Below are positions 17,060 through 25,545 of a stretch of DNA of 64,000 nt, one piece after another. A program made the translations under genes and the position numbers. The stretch is from JABDIP01 sp965237625 (GTDB lineage: Bacteria > Pseudomonadota > Alphaproteobacteria > DSM-16000 > Inquilinaceae). The notes below the pieces were generated by a model that saw only the letters and a program-made list of their open reading frames with translations, made no database searches and was not told the origin of the DNA. The stretch's first letter is position 1. Each line of letters begins with the position of its first letter. The stretch covers positions 8,033 through 72,032 of the forward strand of contig CBDEGD010000027.1 in NCBI GenBank assembly GCA_965237625.1, in the 5' to 3' direction.

Positions 17060-18100
17060 ATGTCCCATATTCGTCTTATGCAGCTATCGCCTCCCAGACC
17101 GGAAAGCTGGGTCCGTGCCGGGCCGAACGGGCTGTTCGTGGAACCGGGCGGATTCCATGTCGATCCGACGCGGGCCGTCGAGCGCGCGGTGATCACCCAC
17201 GGCCATGCCGACCACGCGCGGCCGAACAACCACTCGGTGCTGGCGACGGCTGAGACCCTCGCCATCATGCGCGTGCGCTATGGCGAGGAGGCCGGACGCT
17301 CGCTGCAACCGCTTGGCCTCGGCGAGCCGATCAGGATCGGCGAGGTGGACGTGCGGCTGGTGCCGGCCGGCCATGTGCTGGGCAGCGCCCAGGTCGTGTT
17401 GCAGTATCGCGGCAGCCGGGTCGTGGTGTCGGGCGACTACAAGCGCGGCCCCGATCCCACCTGTCTTCCCTTCGAGCCGGTGAATTGCGACGTCTTCATC
17501 ACCGAGGCGACATTCGGCCTGCCGGTGTTCCGTCATCCGCCGCCCGAGCAGGAGATCGGCAAGCTGTTGCATTCCTTGGCATTGTTTCCGGAGCGGGCCC
17601 ATGTGGTCGGCACCTATGGGCTGGGCAAATGCCAACGGGTGTTGGCGCTGCTGCGGCAGGCCGGGCATGACGCGCCGATCTATCTGCACGGTGCGTTGCA
17701 GAACCTCTGCGATTTGTATGAGGCCCATGGCGTTGCGCTTGGCGAGTTGCGGCCGGTGGCCGGGACCGAAAAGGCGGATATGGCCGGCCAGATCGTGCTG
17801 GCGCCGCCCTCGGCCATCGCCGATCGCTGGTCGCGCCGGCTGCCCGATCCGGTGGTCGCGGCGGCGTCGGGCTGGATGCGGGTGCGCCAGCGCGCGAAAC
17901 AGCGCGGCGTCGAACTGCCGCTGATCATCTCCGACCATGCCGATTGGGACGAGTTGACCCAGACCCTGGAGGATGTCGACGCGCCGGAAGTCTGGGTGAC
18001 CCATGGCCGCGAAGAGGCGCTGGTCCATCAGGCCGGTCTGCAGGGCAGGCGGGCGCGGGCGCTCTCCATGGTCGGCTTCGAGGAGGACGACGGCGCGTGA
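17060..18100 (+). CDS. Ligase-associated DNA damage response exonuclease
   Basis: A 346-residue metallo-beta-lactamase/beta-CASP nuclease. The metal motif is THGHADHA (H47, H49, D51, H52), followed by VPAGHVLGSAQVV, VSGDYKRGPDPT and the C-terminal ISDHADWDEL and VTHGREEA. This combination is typical of the exonuclease encoded beside LigC-like ATP-dependent ligases in proteobacteria. The start may be ATG 17060 or ATG 17078. The stop codon overlaps the ligase start (GTGA), so translation is coupled. Confidence 0.92.
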   Translation: MSHIRLMQLSPPRPESWVRAGPNGLFVEPGGFHVDPTRAVERAVITHGHADHARPNNHSVLATAETLAIMRVRYGEEAGRSLQPLGLGEPIRIGEVDVRLVPAGHVLGSAQVVLQYRGSRVVVSGDYKRGPDPTCLPFEPVNCDVFITEATFGLPVFRHPPPEQEIGKLLHSLALFPERAHVVGTYGLGKCQRVLALLRQAGHDAPIYLHGALQNLCDLYEAHGVALGELRPVAGTEKADMAGQIVLAPPSAIADRWSRRLPDPVVAAASGWMRVRQRAKQRGVELPLIISDHADWDELTQTLEDVDAPEVWVTHGREEALVHQAGLQGRRARALSMVGFEEDDGA

Positions 18101-19686
18101 GGGCCTTCGCGGAGCTGATGGAGGCGCTGGTCTTCATGCCGTCCCGCAACGGAAAGCTGCGCCTGCTGACCGCGTATTTCGGCACGGCGCCGGACCCGGA
18201 TCGGGGCTGGGCCCTGGCCGCCCTGACCGGCGGGCTGTCGTTTCGAACCGCGAAGGCCGGCATGATCCGCGGCCTGGTGGCGGAGCGGGTCGACGAGACG
18301 CTGTTCGGCCTGTCCTACGACTTCGTCGGCGATCTGGCCGAGACGGTGTCGCTGATCTGGCCTACGGAGCCGGACCATGCCGACACGCCGCGCCTGTCCG
18401 AAGTTGTGGACGCTTTGGTCCGGGCCGGCCGATCGGAGGCGCCGGGTCTGGTGGCCGGCTGGCTCGACCGGATGGAGGCGAGCGAACGCTTCGCGCTGCT
18501 GAAGCTGATTACCGGCGGCATGCGGATCGGGGTGTCTGCCCGGCTGGCGAAGACCGCGCTGGCCGCGCTTGGCGATCACGACGTCACAGAGATCGAGGAA
18601 CTATGGCACGGGCTGGAGCCGCCTTATCTCGATCTCTTCGCCTGGCTGACCGGGCCGGGCGAGAAACCGAGCATTGGCGAGCGGGCGGTCTTTCGGCCGC
18701 TGATGCTGGCCAATCCGCTGGACGAGAACGATCTCCCGAACTTCGACCCTGCGGCATTCCGGGCCGAGTGGAAATGGGACGGCATCCGGGTGCAGCTCTC
18801 GGCGCGAAAGGATGGCCAGCGGCGGCTGTATTCCCGCACCGGCGACGATATCGGCCGGGCTTTTCCCGATCTCTTGGACACTATGGATTTCGATGCCGTG
18901 CTGGATGGCGAGTTGCTGGTCGCGCGGGACGGCGAGGTGGCGCCGTTCAACGATCTTCAGCAGCGGCTGAACCGCAAGACCGTGACCACGCGCATGCTGG
19001 CCGACCATCCGGCCTGGGTCCGGCTCTACGACATCTTGTTCGATGAGGGCGAGGATTTGCGGGCGCTGGCTTTCGACGAACGCCGTGCCAGGCTGGAAGA
19101 CTGGTTCGCACGGGTTGGGCCGGCGCGCGCCGATCTGTCATCGCTGATCGCGTTCGACCAATGGTCCGAACTGTCGGAGCTACGCGAAGGCGCCCGGGCC
19201 CGGGGTATCGAAGGGCTGATGCTGAAACGCGCCGACAGCCCGTACACGGCGGGCCGCCCGAAAGGCCCCTGGTTCAAATGGAAACGCGGCGCACTGACGC
19301 TGGATACGGTGCTGATGTATGCCCAGCGTGGTCATGGCAAAAGGTCCTCCTTCTATTCCGACTTCACCTTCGGCGCCTGGCGAGAGGCGGCCGATGGCAC
19401 CGGCTGGGAGGTGGTGCCGGTCGGCAAGGCCTATTTCGGTTTCACCGATGAGGAGCTGGTGCTGCTCGATCGCTGGGTGCGCAACAACACCACCAACCGC
19501 TTCGGCCCGGTGCGCGAAGTGACTCCGGAACTGGTGCTGGAAGTCGCCTTCGACAGCGTCCACCCCTCCACCCGGCACAAATCCGGCGTCGCCATGCGCT
19601 TTCCGCGCATCCATCGCATCCGCTGGGACAAGCCAGCGGCGGAGGCCGATCTGCTGGAGACCTTGAAGGCGATGATCGAGGCGTAG
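18097..19686 (+). CDS. ATP-dependent DNA ligase (ligase-associated repair type)
   Basis: A 529-residue ligase. Residues 1-200 form the N-terminal DNA-binding domain. The adenylation domain has motif I EWKWDGIR with the nucleophile Lys226, DGELLV, and EGLMLKRADSPYTAGRPKG, followed by WFKWKRG as motif V. The C-terminal OB-fold domain ends with FPRIHRIRWDKPA. It seals nicks using ATP; the essential NAD-dependent ligase would be elsewhere. The GTG start overlaps the exonuclease stop and has GAGGAGGA upstream. Its usual partners, helicase and PdeM, are about 7 kb away on the opposite strand. Confidence 0.94.
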   Translation: MRAFAELMEALVFMPSRNGKLRLLTAYFGTAPDPDRGWALAALTGGLSFRTAKAGMIRGLVAERVDETLFGLSYDFVGDLAETVSLIWPTEPDHADTPRLSEVVDALVRAGRSEAPGLVAGWLDRMEASERFALLKLITGGMRIGVSARLAKTALAALGDHDVTEIEELWHGLEPPYLDLFAWLTGPGEKPSIGERAVFRPLMLANPLDENDLPNFDPAAFRAEWKWDGIRVQLSARKDGQRRLYSRTGDDIGRAFPDLLDTMDFDAVLDGELLVARDGEVAPFNDLQQRLNRKTVTTRMLADHPAWVRLYDILFDEGEDLRALAFDERRARLEDWFARVGPARADLSSLIAFDQWSELSELREGARARGIEGLMLKRADSPYTAGRPKGPWFKWKRGALTLDTVLMYAQRGHGKRSSFYSDFTFGAWREAADGTGWEVVPVGKAYFGFTDEELVLLDRWVRNNTTNRFGPVREVTPELVLEVAFDSVHPSTRHKSGVAMRFPRIHRIRWDKPAAEADLLETLKAMIEA

Positions 19687-19707
19687 TGCCAGGCTGTGGG
19701 CCTGGCA
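19687..19707. terminator. Hairpin between convergent ligase and cytochrome genes
   Basis: A perfect 8-bp stem, TGCCAGGC (19687-19694) and GCCTGGCA (19700-19707), with a five-base loop, directly after the ligase stop and ten bases before the cytochrome stop. There is no clear T-run on either strand, so terminator function is tentative. Confidence 0.5.
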
Positions 19708-19716
19708 GGTGTTCCG

Positions 19717-20277
19717 TTAGCCTCTCTCGCCGGCGACCGGCGGGAAGCCGGATCGCATGTAGGTGACGATTTGCCAAATCTCCCGGCTCGTCAGGCGTGA
19801 CTTGAAGGCCGGCATCTGCGAACCCGATCTCAGGCCGCCCTCGGAGATCGCCCACAGCATGTACTGATCGACCGCGTGCGGATCGTCGATCATGGCGGCG
19901 ATCACCGCCGGGGGCAGGGACAGGTCGCGGCCTGCGTCGCCATGGCCGGTCCCGGTGAGATCATGACAGGATGCGCAATGGGTGACATAGAGGCGCCCGC
20001 CGGCCTGGATTTCCGCCGACGTGGCCGGCAAGGGGTTGGTGCTGCTCACATACTCGACCGGCACGCCTTCGGAGATGAAAGTGCGGTGCCGCTCCTCGCG
20101 CTCGCTGACCGGCGTCATGGCGCGCGCCGGGTCCCATGAACGTGCGGCCTCCGGTCGCCCAGGGAATACCGGCTCGTTGAAGCTGACAGTCGCGCAGCCG
20201 CTCTGTGCCAGGGACAGCGCGAGCAATACCGCCAGCGGCGCTGTGCGACCGATGGCGTTCGAGGCCGAAATACCCAT
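19717..20277 (-). CDS. c-type cytochrome, membrane-anchored
   Basis: A 186-residue class I cytochrome c. The N-terminus has a hydrophobic segment with a lipoprotein-like end (LAQSGC, Cys28). The haem site is CASCH (C101, C104, H105), and the sixth ligand is likely the Met in SGSQMPAFKS near residue 148. The start ATG 20277 is preceded by AAAAGGAG. It would carry electrons in the periplasm. No oxidase or dehydrogenase gene is adjacent, so its redox partner is unknown. Confidence 0.85.
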   Translation of the reverse strand: MGISASNAIGRTAPLAVLLALSLAQSGCATVSFNEPVFPGRPEAARSWDPARAMTPVSEREERHRTFISEGVPVEYVSSTNPLPATSAEIQAGGRLYVTHCASCHDLTGTGHGDAGRDLSLPPAVIAAMIDDPHAVDQYMLWAISEGGLRSGSQMPAFKSRLTSREIWQIVTYMRSGFPPVAGERG

Positions 20278-20451
20278 GTATCGCGTCTCCTTTTCGGTGG
20301 TGGCGCAGATCGTGGTGCGGGCGGGATGCCGGACAACGAAACTGCGCTGAGGGGCAAATCGGTCACAACCGAAATGCCGCATCCGGATTCCTATTCGCCA
20401 AGCCTATCGTCCGCATTGACACCGATCATCCCAGTGAGGCCACCTGCCACC

Positions 20452-20937
20452 ATGAGCGCTTGGATCGATCTATTGCAATGGTCGCCGCTGCCGCGGGCCG
20501 CATTCGTGCTGCAGAACGCCTATCTGCTGCTGCGCAAGCCGCGCACCTTGGGGGTGCGGACCCTGGCGCTGGATGAAGCCGGCGCCGTGCCGCTGGTGCG
20601 GCACAGCTATCGGCCCGGCTGGTTCTTCCCCGGCGGCGGCGTGCATAAATGGGAGACCTTGGAGCAGGCGGCAATCCGGGAATCTCGCGAGGAAGGCGCC
20701 ATCGAAATCGAGGCGTTGGAGCCGCTATTCGGAATGTACGCCAACTTCACCCCCTATCGCTGCGACCATGTCGCGCTGTTTGTGACCAGACACTGGCGAG
20801 GGATCGACAGCCAGTCGGCGGAGATCGCGGAAACTGGATTCTTCGCCCTGGATGACCTGCCCGAGGGGACCACCGAGGCTACACGTCGAAGGGTCGATGA
20901 GTTTCTTGGGAAGGCGACACCTTCGAACTCTTGGTGA
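20452..20937 (+). CDS. Nudix hydrolase
   Basis: A 161-residue Nudix protein that should hydrolyse a nucleoside diphosphate linked to another group. The Nudix box fits G-x5-E-x7-REUxEExGU at residues about 61-83: GGGVHKWETLEQ then RESREEGA. It is preceded by RHSYRPGWFFP. An N-terminal helix-rich stretch of about 30 residues precedes the fold. The start ATG 20452 excludes an unconserved upstream extension. The substrate cannot be named. Confidence 0.88.
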   Translation: MSAWIDLLQWSPLPRAAFVLQNAYLLLRKPRTLGVRTLALDEAGAVPLVRHSYRPGWFFPGGGVHKWETLEQAAIRESREEGAIEIEALEPLFGMYANFTPYRCDHVALFVTRHWRGIDSQSAEIAETGFFALDDLPEGTTEATRRRVDEFLGKATPSNSW

Positions 20938-21080
20938 CTATTATCTCACCCCAAGTCTTTATATAGCAATATAGAGTAGTTGATTATCCGCGATTTACAA
21001 TTTTTAAAGAGTCGCTGCGGTTGATGTCTATCGGACGCCGGATCATCCCTTCGAATCCGGCTGTTTGCTCCAGAATTATC

Positions 21081-21311
21081 ATGGAGAGCATCGTGAGTAA
21101 TCTTGACATGGAAGGTGGGAAAGTGAGCCCAGCAACGCCCGTCAATGGCGATGACAATACCGTTGACGCATCGACGGTACGCCGCCTCGTCATCGTCATG
21201 GTATTCGGCGCATTGGCTCTTGCTGCGACATTCGTCGGATTTTCGCTGGAAAAACAGGGGGTGTGGCCCTTCAACGACGACACCCCTTCGGTGCGGATCG
21301 TCGTCGATTGA
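21081..21311 (+). CDS. Small single-pass membrane peptide
   Basis: A 76-residue hypothetical protein with one clear transmembrane helix (LVIVMVFGALALAATFVGF) in the middle, a polar acidic N-terminus and a short C-terminal tail ending SVRIVVD. The start could be ATG 21081 or the upstream ATG 21021; the region before it is AT-rich. No family is recognised. It is convergent with the ArsR gene, the two ending at a shared hairpin. Confidence 0.5.
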   Translation: MESIVSNLDMEGGKVSPATPVNGDDNTVDASTVRRLVIVMVFGALALAATFVGFSLEKQGVWPFNDDTPSVRIVVD

Positions 21312-21339
21312 CGCTTGGAATGATCCCTGGCAACGGGAG

Positions 21340-21370
21340 TAGGCCGGATTGTCGGTGACGGTCCGGCCTA
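21340..21370. terminator. Bidirectional hairpin between small ORF and arsR
   Basis: TAGGCCGGA (21340-21348) pairs with TCCGGCCTA (21362-21370), a 9-bp stem with a 13-base loop. The right arm contains the stop codon of the ArsR gene. It lies between convergent genes and probably serves both, though the T-tract is poor. Confidence 0.5.
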
Positions 21371-21730
21371 TTCTCCTTCCGGCTCCGATTCCGCGACGTG
21401 GTCGACCATGTCGGTCAATGTCCGCCGGATATGCTCGTCGGTGACCATATAGAAGACCCGGTTGCCCCGCCGCTCGGCCTGAATGAGCCGGCTGGCCCTG
21501 AGCAGCCGCAGGTGATGGCTGACCAGCGAGGGCGACAGGCCCAGCGCATCTGCGACGACCCCGACCGATTTCGGCGCATCCAGGCAAAATAGCGTTATCC
21601 TGAGGCGGCTGGGGTCGGCCATGAGCCGGAACATGTCGGCGAGTTCCGCCGCCTGATCCTCGCTGATCCGCTCATGGACCGGCTTTTCGTTTGGCTGCGC
21701 CTTCACCGTCATCGTATCGATTGCTGTCAT
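21368..21730 (-). CDS. ArsR-family metalloregulator-type repressor
   Basis: A 120-residue winged-helix regulator. The core reads LADMFRLMADPSRLRITLFCLDAPKSVG, then the recognition helix SPSLVSHHLRLLRASRLI and the wing AERRGNRVFYMV. Cys occurs once (FCLD), not in the ELCVC motif of ArsR/SmtB alpha-3 sites, so the ligand is unclear. The C-terminal helix DEHIRRTLTDMVDHVAE has His residues that could bind metal at an alpha-5 site. The start ATG 21730 is chosen over an upstream alternative at 21772. No metal transporter gene is next to it. Confidence 0.85.
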   Translation of the reverse strand: MTAIDTMTVKAQPNEKPVHERISEDQAAELADMFRLMADPSRLRITLFCLDAPKSVGVVADALGLSPSLVSHHLRLLRASRLIQAERRGNRVFYMVTDEHIRRTLTDMVDHVAESEPEGE

Positions 21731-21852
21731 CTGTTGGCCCGGCGCCGGGTCCGATCGATCCGGCGGCTCCACTCTATTAAGGCGGGGGCCGCGGCGTTCC
21801 GCAAGTCACAGCATGGATTTGCGACGATGGCCGTTGGCTCCGGCCCGGCCGG

Positions 21853-22731
21853 TCATCGGCCGGATCCGCCATCCGACGTCAGCAGGGCGCTGTACAATTC
21901 CGGCCTGCGATCACGAAAAACGCCCCAGGAGGCGCGCTTGGCCCGCAGATCGTCCAGATCGAATGTGGCGGTCAGGACAGCCTCCTCGTCGCGGCCGGCG
22001 CGGGCGACGAGTTCGCCGGTCGGCCCGGCGATGAATGAGGATCCGTAGAATGTGATGTCGCCGCTGTCGCCGGGCTCCTCGCCGATCCGGTTGGCGGCCA
22101 TCAGCGGCATCACATTGGCGCCGGCATGGCCCTGCATGACGCGGGTCCAGTGGTCCAGGCTATCCAGTGTGGCGTCCTGTGGCTCGGATCCGATGGCCGT
22201 CGGGTAAAGCAGCAGCTCAGCGCCCTTCAGCGCCATAATCCGCGCCGCCTCCGGAAACCATTGGTCCCAGCAGATGGCGCAGCCTACCGCCGCATAGCGG
22301 GTATCATACACCTGGAACCCGGTATCGCCGGGGTTGAAATAGAATTTCTCCTGATAGCCCGGCCCGTCCGGGATATGCGCCTTGCGATACACCCCGAGGA
22401 TGCTGCCGTCGGCGTCCACCATGGCCATGGAGTTGTAATGGGCGGCGTTGGCCCGCTCAAAGAAGCTGATTGGTAGGACAACTCTCAGTTCCGCGGCCAG
22501 CTTGCGCATCGTCTCGATAACCGGGTGGTCGTCGGCGGGGGCGGCCAGCGCGAACGACTCCTGCTTCTGGTCCTTGCAGAAATAGGGGGTGGCAAACAGC
22601 TCCTGCAGAAGGATGATTTGGGCGCCGTCATCCGCGGCGCGGCGGACCAGCGCCGCTGCCCGCTCGATGTTCCCAGCCTGATTCGGCCCACAGGCCATTT
22701 GCGTCGTGGCAATGGTGACCTTGCGAGTCAT
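21853..22731 (-). CDS. aguB: N-carbamoylputrescine amidase
   Basis: A 292-residue nitrilase-superfamily enzyme that hydrolyses N-carbamoylputrescine to putrescine, carbon dioxide and ammonia. The catalytic triad is visible: Glu44 in LLQELF, Lys117 in YRKAHIPD, and Cys154 in AICWDQWFPE. Near the end SWGVFRDRRPELY is typical of the carbamoylputrescine subgroup. No agmatine deiminase gene is adjacent, so the rest of the pathway must be elsewhere. The following region upstream is AT-rich. Confidence 0.92.
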   Translation of the reverse strand: MTRKVTIATTQMACGPNQAGNIERAAALVRRAADDGAQIILLQELFATPYFCKDQKQESFALAAPADDHPVIETMRKLAAELRVVLPISFFERANAAHYNSMAMVDADGSILGVYRKAHIPDGPGYQEKFYFNPGDTGFQVYDTRYAAVGCAICWDQWFPEAARIMALKGAELLLYPTAIGSEPQDATLDSLDHWTRVMQGHAGANVMPLMAANRIGEEPGDSGDITFYGSSFIAGPTGELVARAGRDEEAVLTATFDLDDLRAKRASWGVFRDRRPELYSALLTSDGGSGR

Positions 22732-23263
22732 TTTCTACTCCCGGGCAGTCTGCTTTCAAGACGCGTTAGCCAATCGCACCGAGCGAATATCTTGCCATAC
22801 CCCTGAAAATGCCGCATGAAAACGGTATATGGCACAGATTACTACGGTCCCAATCATACAATTATCGGTAGGGGACCAAGATCATATAGCCGGGTGCGAC
22901 AATTTTGCGCAGCCGATTGTCGAAATACATAAATATCAGTCGAGGCAGTAATAGTACTATCATAATATAGCAACTTCAAACTGATAGACAATCATAGGTG
23001 TTGGCATCGAGTGCACTACCAGTGATCGTGCTGGTGTCATACTATGACTTTCAGAGACTAAAGATGCCCAAAGGAATGAAATAATTTCGTAATACTATGA
23101 CTCTCCACTTCACACTCTAAGTTTTGACGGACTCCTACATTGTATCAACGAAGAGTTTCCGGCCGCCAAGCTTGCTGCTATTGAAGTCGAGGAGTCGACG
23201 GCATATTGAGTTAGGGTTATGAAGCTGTCGAGCCGCATTTGACTTACCAAGAGCAACTGAACT
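22732..23263. promoter_or_regulatory. AT-rich intergenic region upstream of aguB and MarR
   Basis: About 530 bp of clearly lower GC than the neighbours, divergent between aguB and the MarR gene. The 11-mer ATACTATGACT occurs twice as a direct repeat, at 23039-23049 and 23092-23102, spaced 53 bp. No tRNA or other RNA was recognised. It probably holds both promoters. Confidence 0.45.
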
Positions 23264-23719
23264 ATGGCGTCCAGTGTTGTGGTCAAATTGGAAGATGAAA
23301 GTGACGATGTCGCGTATCTTTTGCGCGACGCACAGCGTTCGCTGTCCCGCGCCCTGGCGGACAGGATCGCCGGCCACGGCGTGACCATCGGTCAGTGGTA
23401 TTTCCTGCGGGCCTTGTGGGAAGAGGATGGCTTGACCCAGCGCGAGCTCAGTCAGCGGGTCGGCATGATGGAGCCGACCACGGTGGCCGCGCTCAACGGT
23501 ATGGAACGCCGCGATCTGGTGCGGCGGGTGCGCAACCAGCGCGACCGCCGGAAGATCAACATTCATCTCACCGACAAGGGCCAGGCCCTGCGCAGTACGC
23601 TTATGCCCTGTGAGGATGAGGTCAACACCCTGGCGGTGGACGGTCTGTCGGGCACCGAACAGCAGGCGCTGCAGAAGGCCCTGCAGCAGGTTGTGCGCAA
23701 CCTCAGCAACCGGCGGTAG
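23264..23719 (+). CDS. MarR-family transcriptional regulator
   Basis: A 151-residue winged-helix dimer. The N-terminal helix (LLRDAQRSLSRALADRIAGHG) is followed by the DNA-binding core: GLTQRELSQRVGMMEPTTVAALNGMERRDLVRRVRNQRDRR, then NIHLTDKGQ. This is a standard MarR layout with nothing missing. It stands just before the adhesin locus but on the opposite strand, with its 3' end facing the adhesin 3' end. Its target is unknown; autoregulation at the repeats upstream is possible. Confidence 0.9.
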   Translation: MASSVVVKLEDESDDVAYLLRDAQRSLSRALADRIAGHGVTIGQWYFLRALWEEDGLTQRELSQRVGMMEPTTVAALNGMERRDLVRRVRNQRDRRKINIHLTDKGQALRSTLMPCEDEVNTLAVDGLSGTEQQALQKALQQVVRNLSNRR

Positions 23720-23744
23720 CGCGGTTTTCTCGGGTCCGAACGGA

Positions 23745-23902
23745 CCCCCTCACCCAGCTCCGGCTAAGGCTCGGCCCCATGGCCTCGCCAAGCCTTCGCA
23801 ACCCTCTCCCCGAGGAGAGGAGTTCTGGTCAGCTACGGTAGGTTTCCCTCTCCTTGGGGAGAGGGCGGGGGCCCGCGGCGTAGCCGTGGGAGGGTGAGGG
23901 GG
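23745..23902. repeat. CCCTCACCC-bounded inverted repeat, copy 1
   Basis: Begins CCCCCTCACCC and ends GGGTGAGGGGG, with an internal perfect hairpin CCCTCTCC (23846-23853) and GGAGAGGG (23858-23865). It lies between the convergent MarR and adhesin genes. The same outer and inner words recur at 55428-55548, so it is a dispersed repeat. Confidence 0.75.
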
Positions 23903-23940
23903 ATCGGCACCCTATTCGGCCGCCCACCTCTGTTACTCGT

Positions 23941-25545
23941 CTACCAGGTGATCCGGTCGACCCCCTCGAAGATCAGCTCGCTGCCATCCGCCAGGGTGAT
24001 GGTGCCGGACGAGTCGGCGGTCAGGTTCAGCACGCCGGCGGCATCCGTTACGACGGTGGTCGATCCACCGTCGATCTCCACCGTCCAGGGCCCGTCTACC
24101 GGGCCGTTGGTGCCGTCGGCCGATGTGACCTCGATCTCGTCGGCCCATCCGGCTCCGCCGTAGAACGCGTCGTTGCCCAGATCGCCCTCGGCGAAGACAT
24201 AGATGTCGTCGCCGGCCTCGCCATAAGCGATGTCGCTGCCGGCGCCGCCGTAGATCACGTCGTCCCCGTCGCCGGCATTGATCGTGTCGTCGCCGGCACC
24301 GCCGTGGATGCCGTCGGCGACGGCGCTGCCAGAGAGCGTGTCGTTGCCCGACGTGCCGGCGAAGGTGATGAAGTCGCTGTTGTCGACCGCCGACGGAGCC
24401 ACGCCTTGCAGCGTGACATCGTCGCCGCTCGGCAAATAGACGAAGGCATTGCCGCCGCCGTCATCGGTGACCGAGATGCTGTCGAGGTCGGTACCGCCGA
24501 AATCGGTCAGGTCGATGAAGTCCTGGCCCTGGGTGAAATCGGTGATGATGTCCCCGTCGGTGCCGCCGCTGGCGAATACGAAGGTGTCGGACCCGGCACC
24601 GCCGGTCATCGTGTCGCCGCCACCGCCGCCTTCGATCCTGTCGTTGCCTGCGCCGCCGTCAAGAGTATCGGCCCCGTCGCCGCCATTCAGCACATTGGCC
24701 CCGGCATCGCCGATGAGAGTGTCGTCGTGGTCCGAGCCGGTGAGGTTCTCGATATTCGTCAGCGTATCGCCTTCGGCGTCGCCGCCGGTGGCGGTGCCCA
24801 GGTCGAGATCGACATAGATGCCCTGCGCCGAGCCCTCGTAGGACGCCGTGTCGGTGCCGGCGCCGCCGTCGAGCGTATCTCCGGCGCCGCCGCCGCCGCT
24901 GCCGGCATCCACCAGGCTCTGGATCTCAGCGGCGCTCAGCACCTGGTCGTGCAGGGCGACCTCGTCGATCTGGCCGTCGAAGTACCTGCCGCCGGCCTGA
25001 CCAATCTCGATCGGGGCGGTATTGGTGCTCAGGCTCTCGGTGGTCGAATCGCTGCCGGCGAGCTGGCCGTCGACGTAGAGTTTCAGGCCGCCGCTGCCGA
25101 ACGTCACCGCCACATGGTGCCAATTGCTCGAGTCGACCGTCATGCTCGAGGTGATCGTGCGGTAGGATTCCTCGCCGGTTTGCACCCGCAACTCGACCCT
25201 GTCGCCGACGATTGCGATACGGTAGCCGTCGCCTTCCTCCTGGTTCTCGTTCTTCTGCAGCAGTCCCTGCGTCACCGACGTATCATTGCTGTTGAACCAG
25301 AGCTGGATGGTGCCGTTGGACGGCTGCAGCGCCGGGTCGTTGGCGATCAGAATATAATCGTTCGAGCCGTCGAAGCTCGCCGCCGTATTCGTGCCGTTCA
25401 CGCCCGGTGTTCCGAGGGTGACACCGTTGTAGTACGTCCCGTCATTGCCGCCTGCGGCGGTGTCGGCTGCCGTCGTACCGGCTTTCCTCGAACTGCCAAT
25501 ACCCAACCGGGCTGTGCGCCTCGACGGCGGCCGTGTAATCGACAC
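23941..25545 (-). CDS. Adhesin fragment E: LamG, RTX and C-terminal export region
   Basis: A 534-codon frame holding the rest of the third LamG-like domain (NDYILIANDPALQPSNGTI, WHHVAVTFGSGGLKLYVDG), followed by RTX calcium-binding nonapeptides (NVLNGGDGADTLDGGAGND and GGAGDDTINAGDGDDVIYGG). The last 90 residues, ending ELIFEGVDRITW, are a typical acidic, Asp-poor C-terminal signal for type I secretion with a hydrophobic end. About 22 initial codons are out of frame. It links to fragment D by a one-base insertion or two-base deletion near 25,480. Confidence 0.8.
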   Translation of the reverse strand: MSITRPPSRRTARLGIGSSRKAGTTAADTAAGGNDGTYYNGVTLGTPGVNGTNTAASFDGSNDYILIANDPALQPSNGTIQLWFNSNDTSVTQGLLQKNENQEEGDGYRIAIVGDRVELRVQTGEESYRTITSSMTVDSSNWHHVAVTFGSGGLKLYVDGQLAGSDSTTESLSTNTAPIEIGQAGGRYFDGQIDEVALHDQVLSAAEIQSLVDAGSGGGGAGDTLDGGAGTDTASYEGSAQGIYVDLDLGTATGGDAEGDTLTNIENLTGSDHDDTLIGDAGANVLNGGDGADTLDGGAGNDRIEGGGGGDTMTGGAGSDTFVFASGGTDGDIITDFTQGQDFIDLTDFGGTDLDSISVTDDGGGNAFVYLPSGDDVTLQGVAPSAVDNSDFITFAGTSGNDTLSGSAVADGIHGGAGDDTINAGDGDDVIYGGAGSDIAYGEAGDDIYVFAEGDLGNDAFYGGAGWADEIEVTSADGTNGPVDGPWTVEIDGGSTTVVTDAAGVLNLTADSSGTITLADGSELIFEGVDRITW

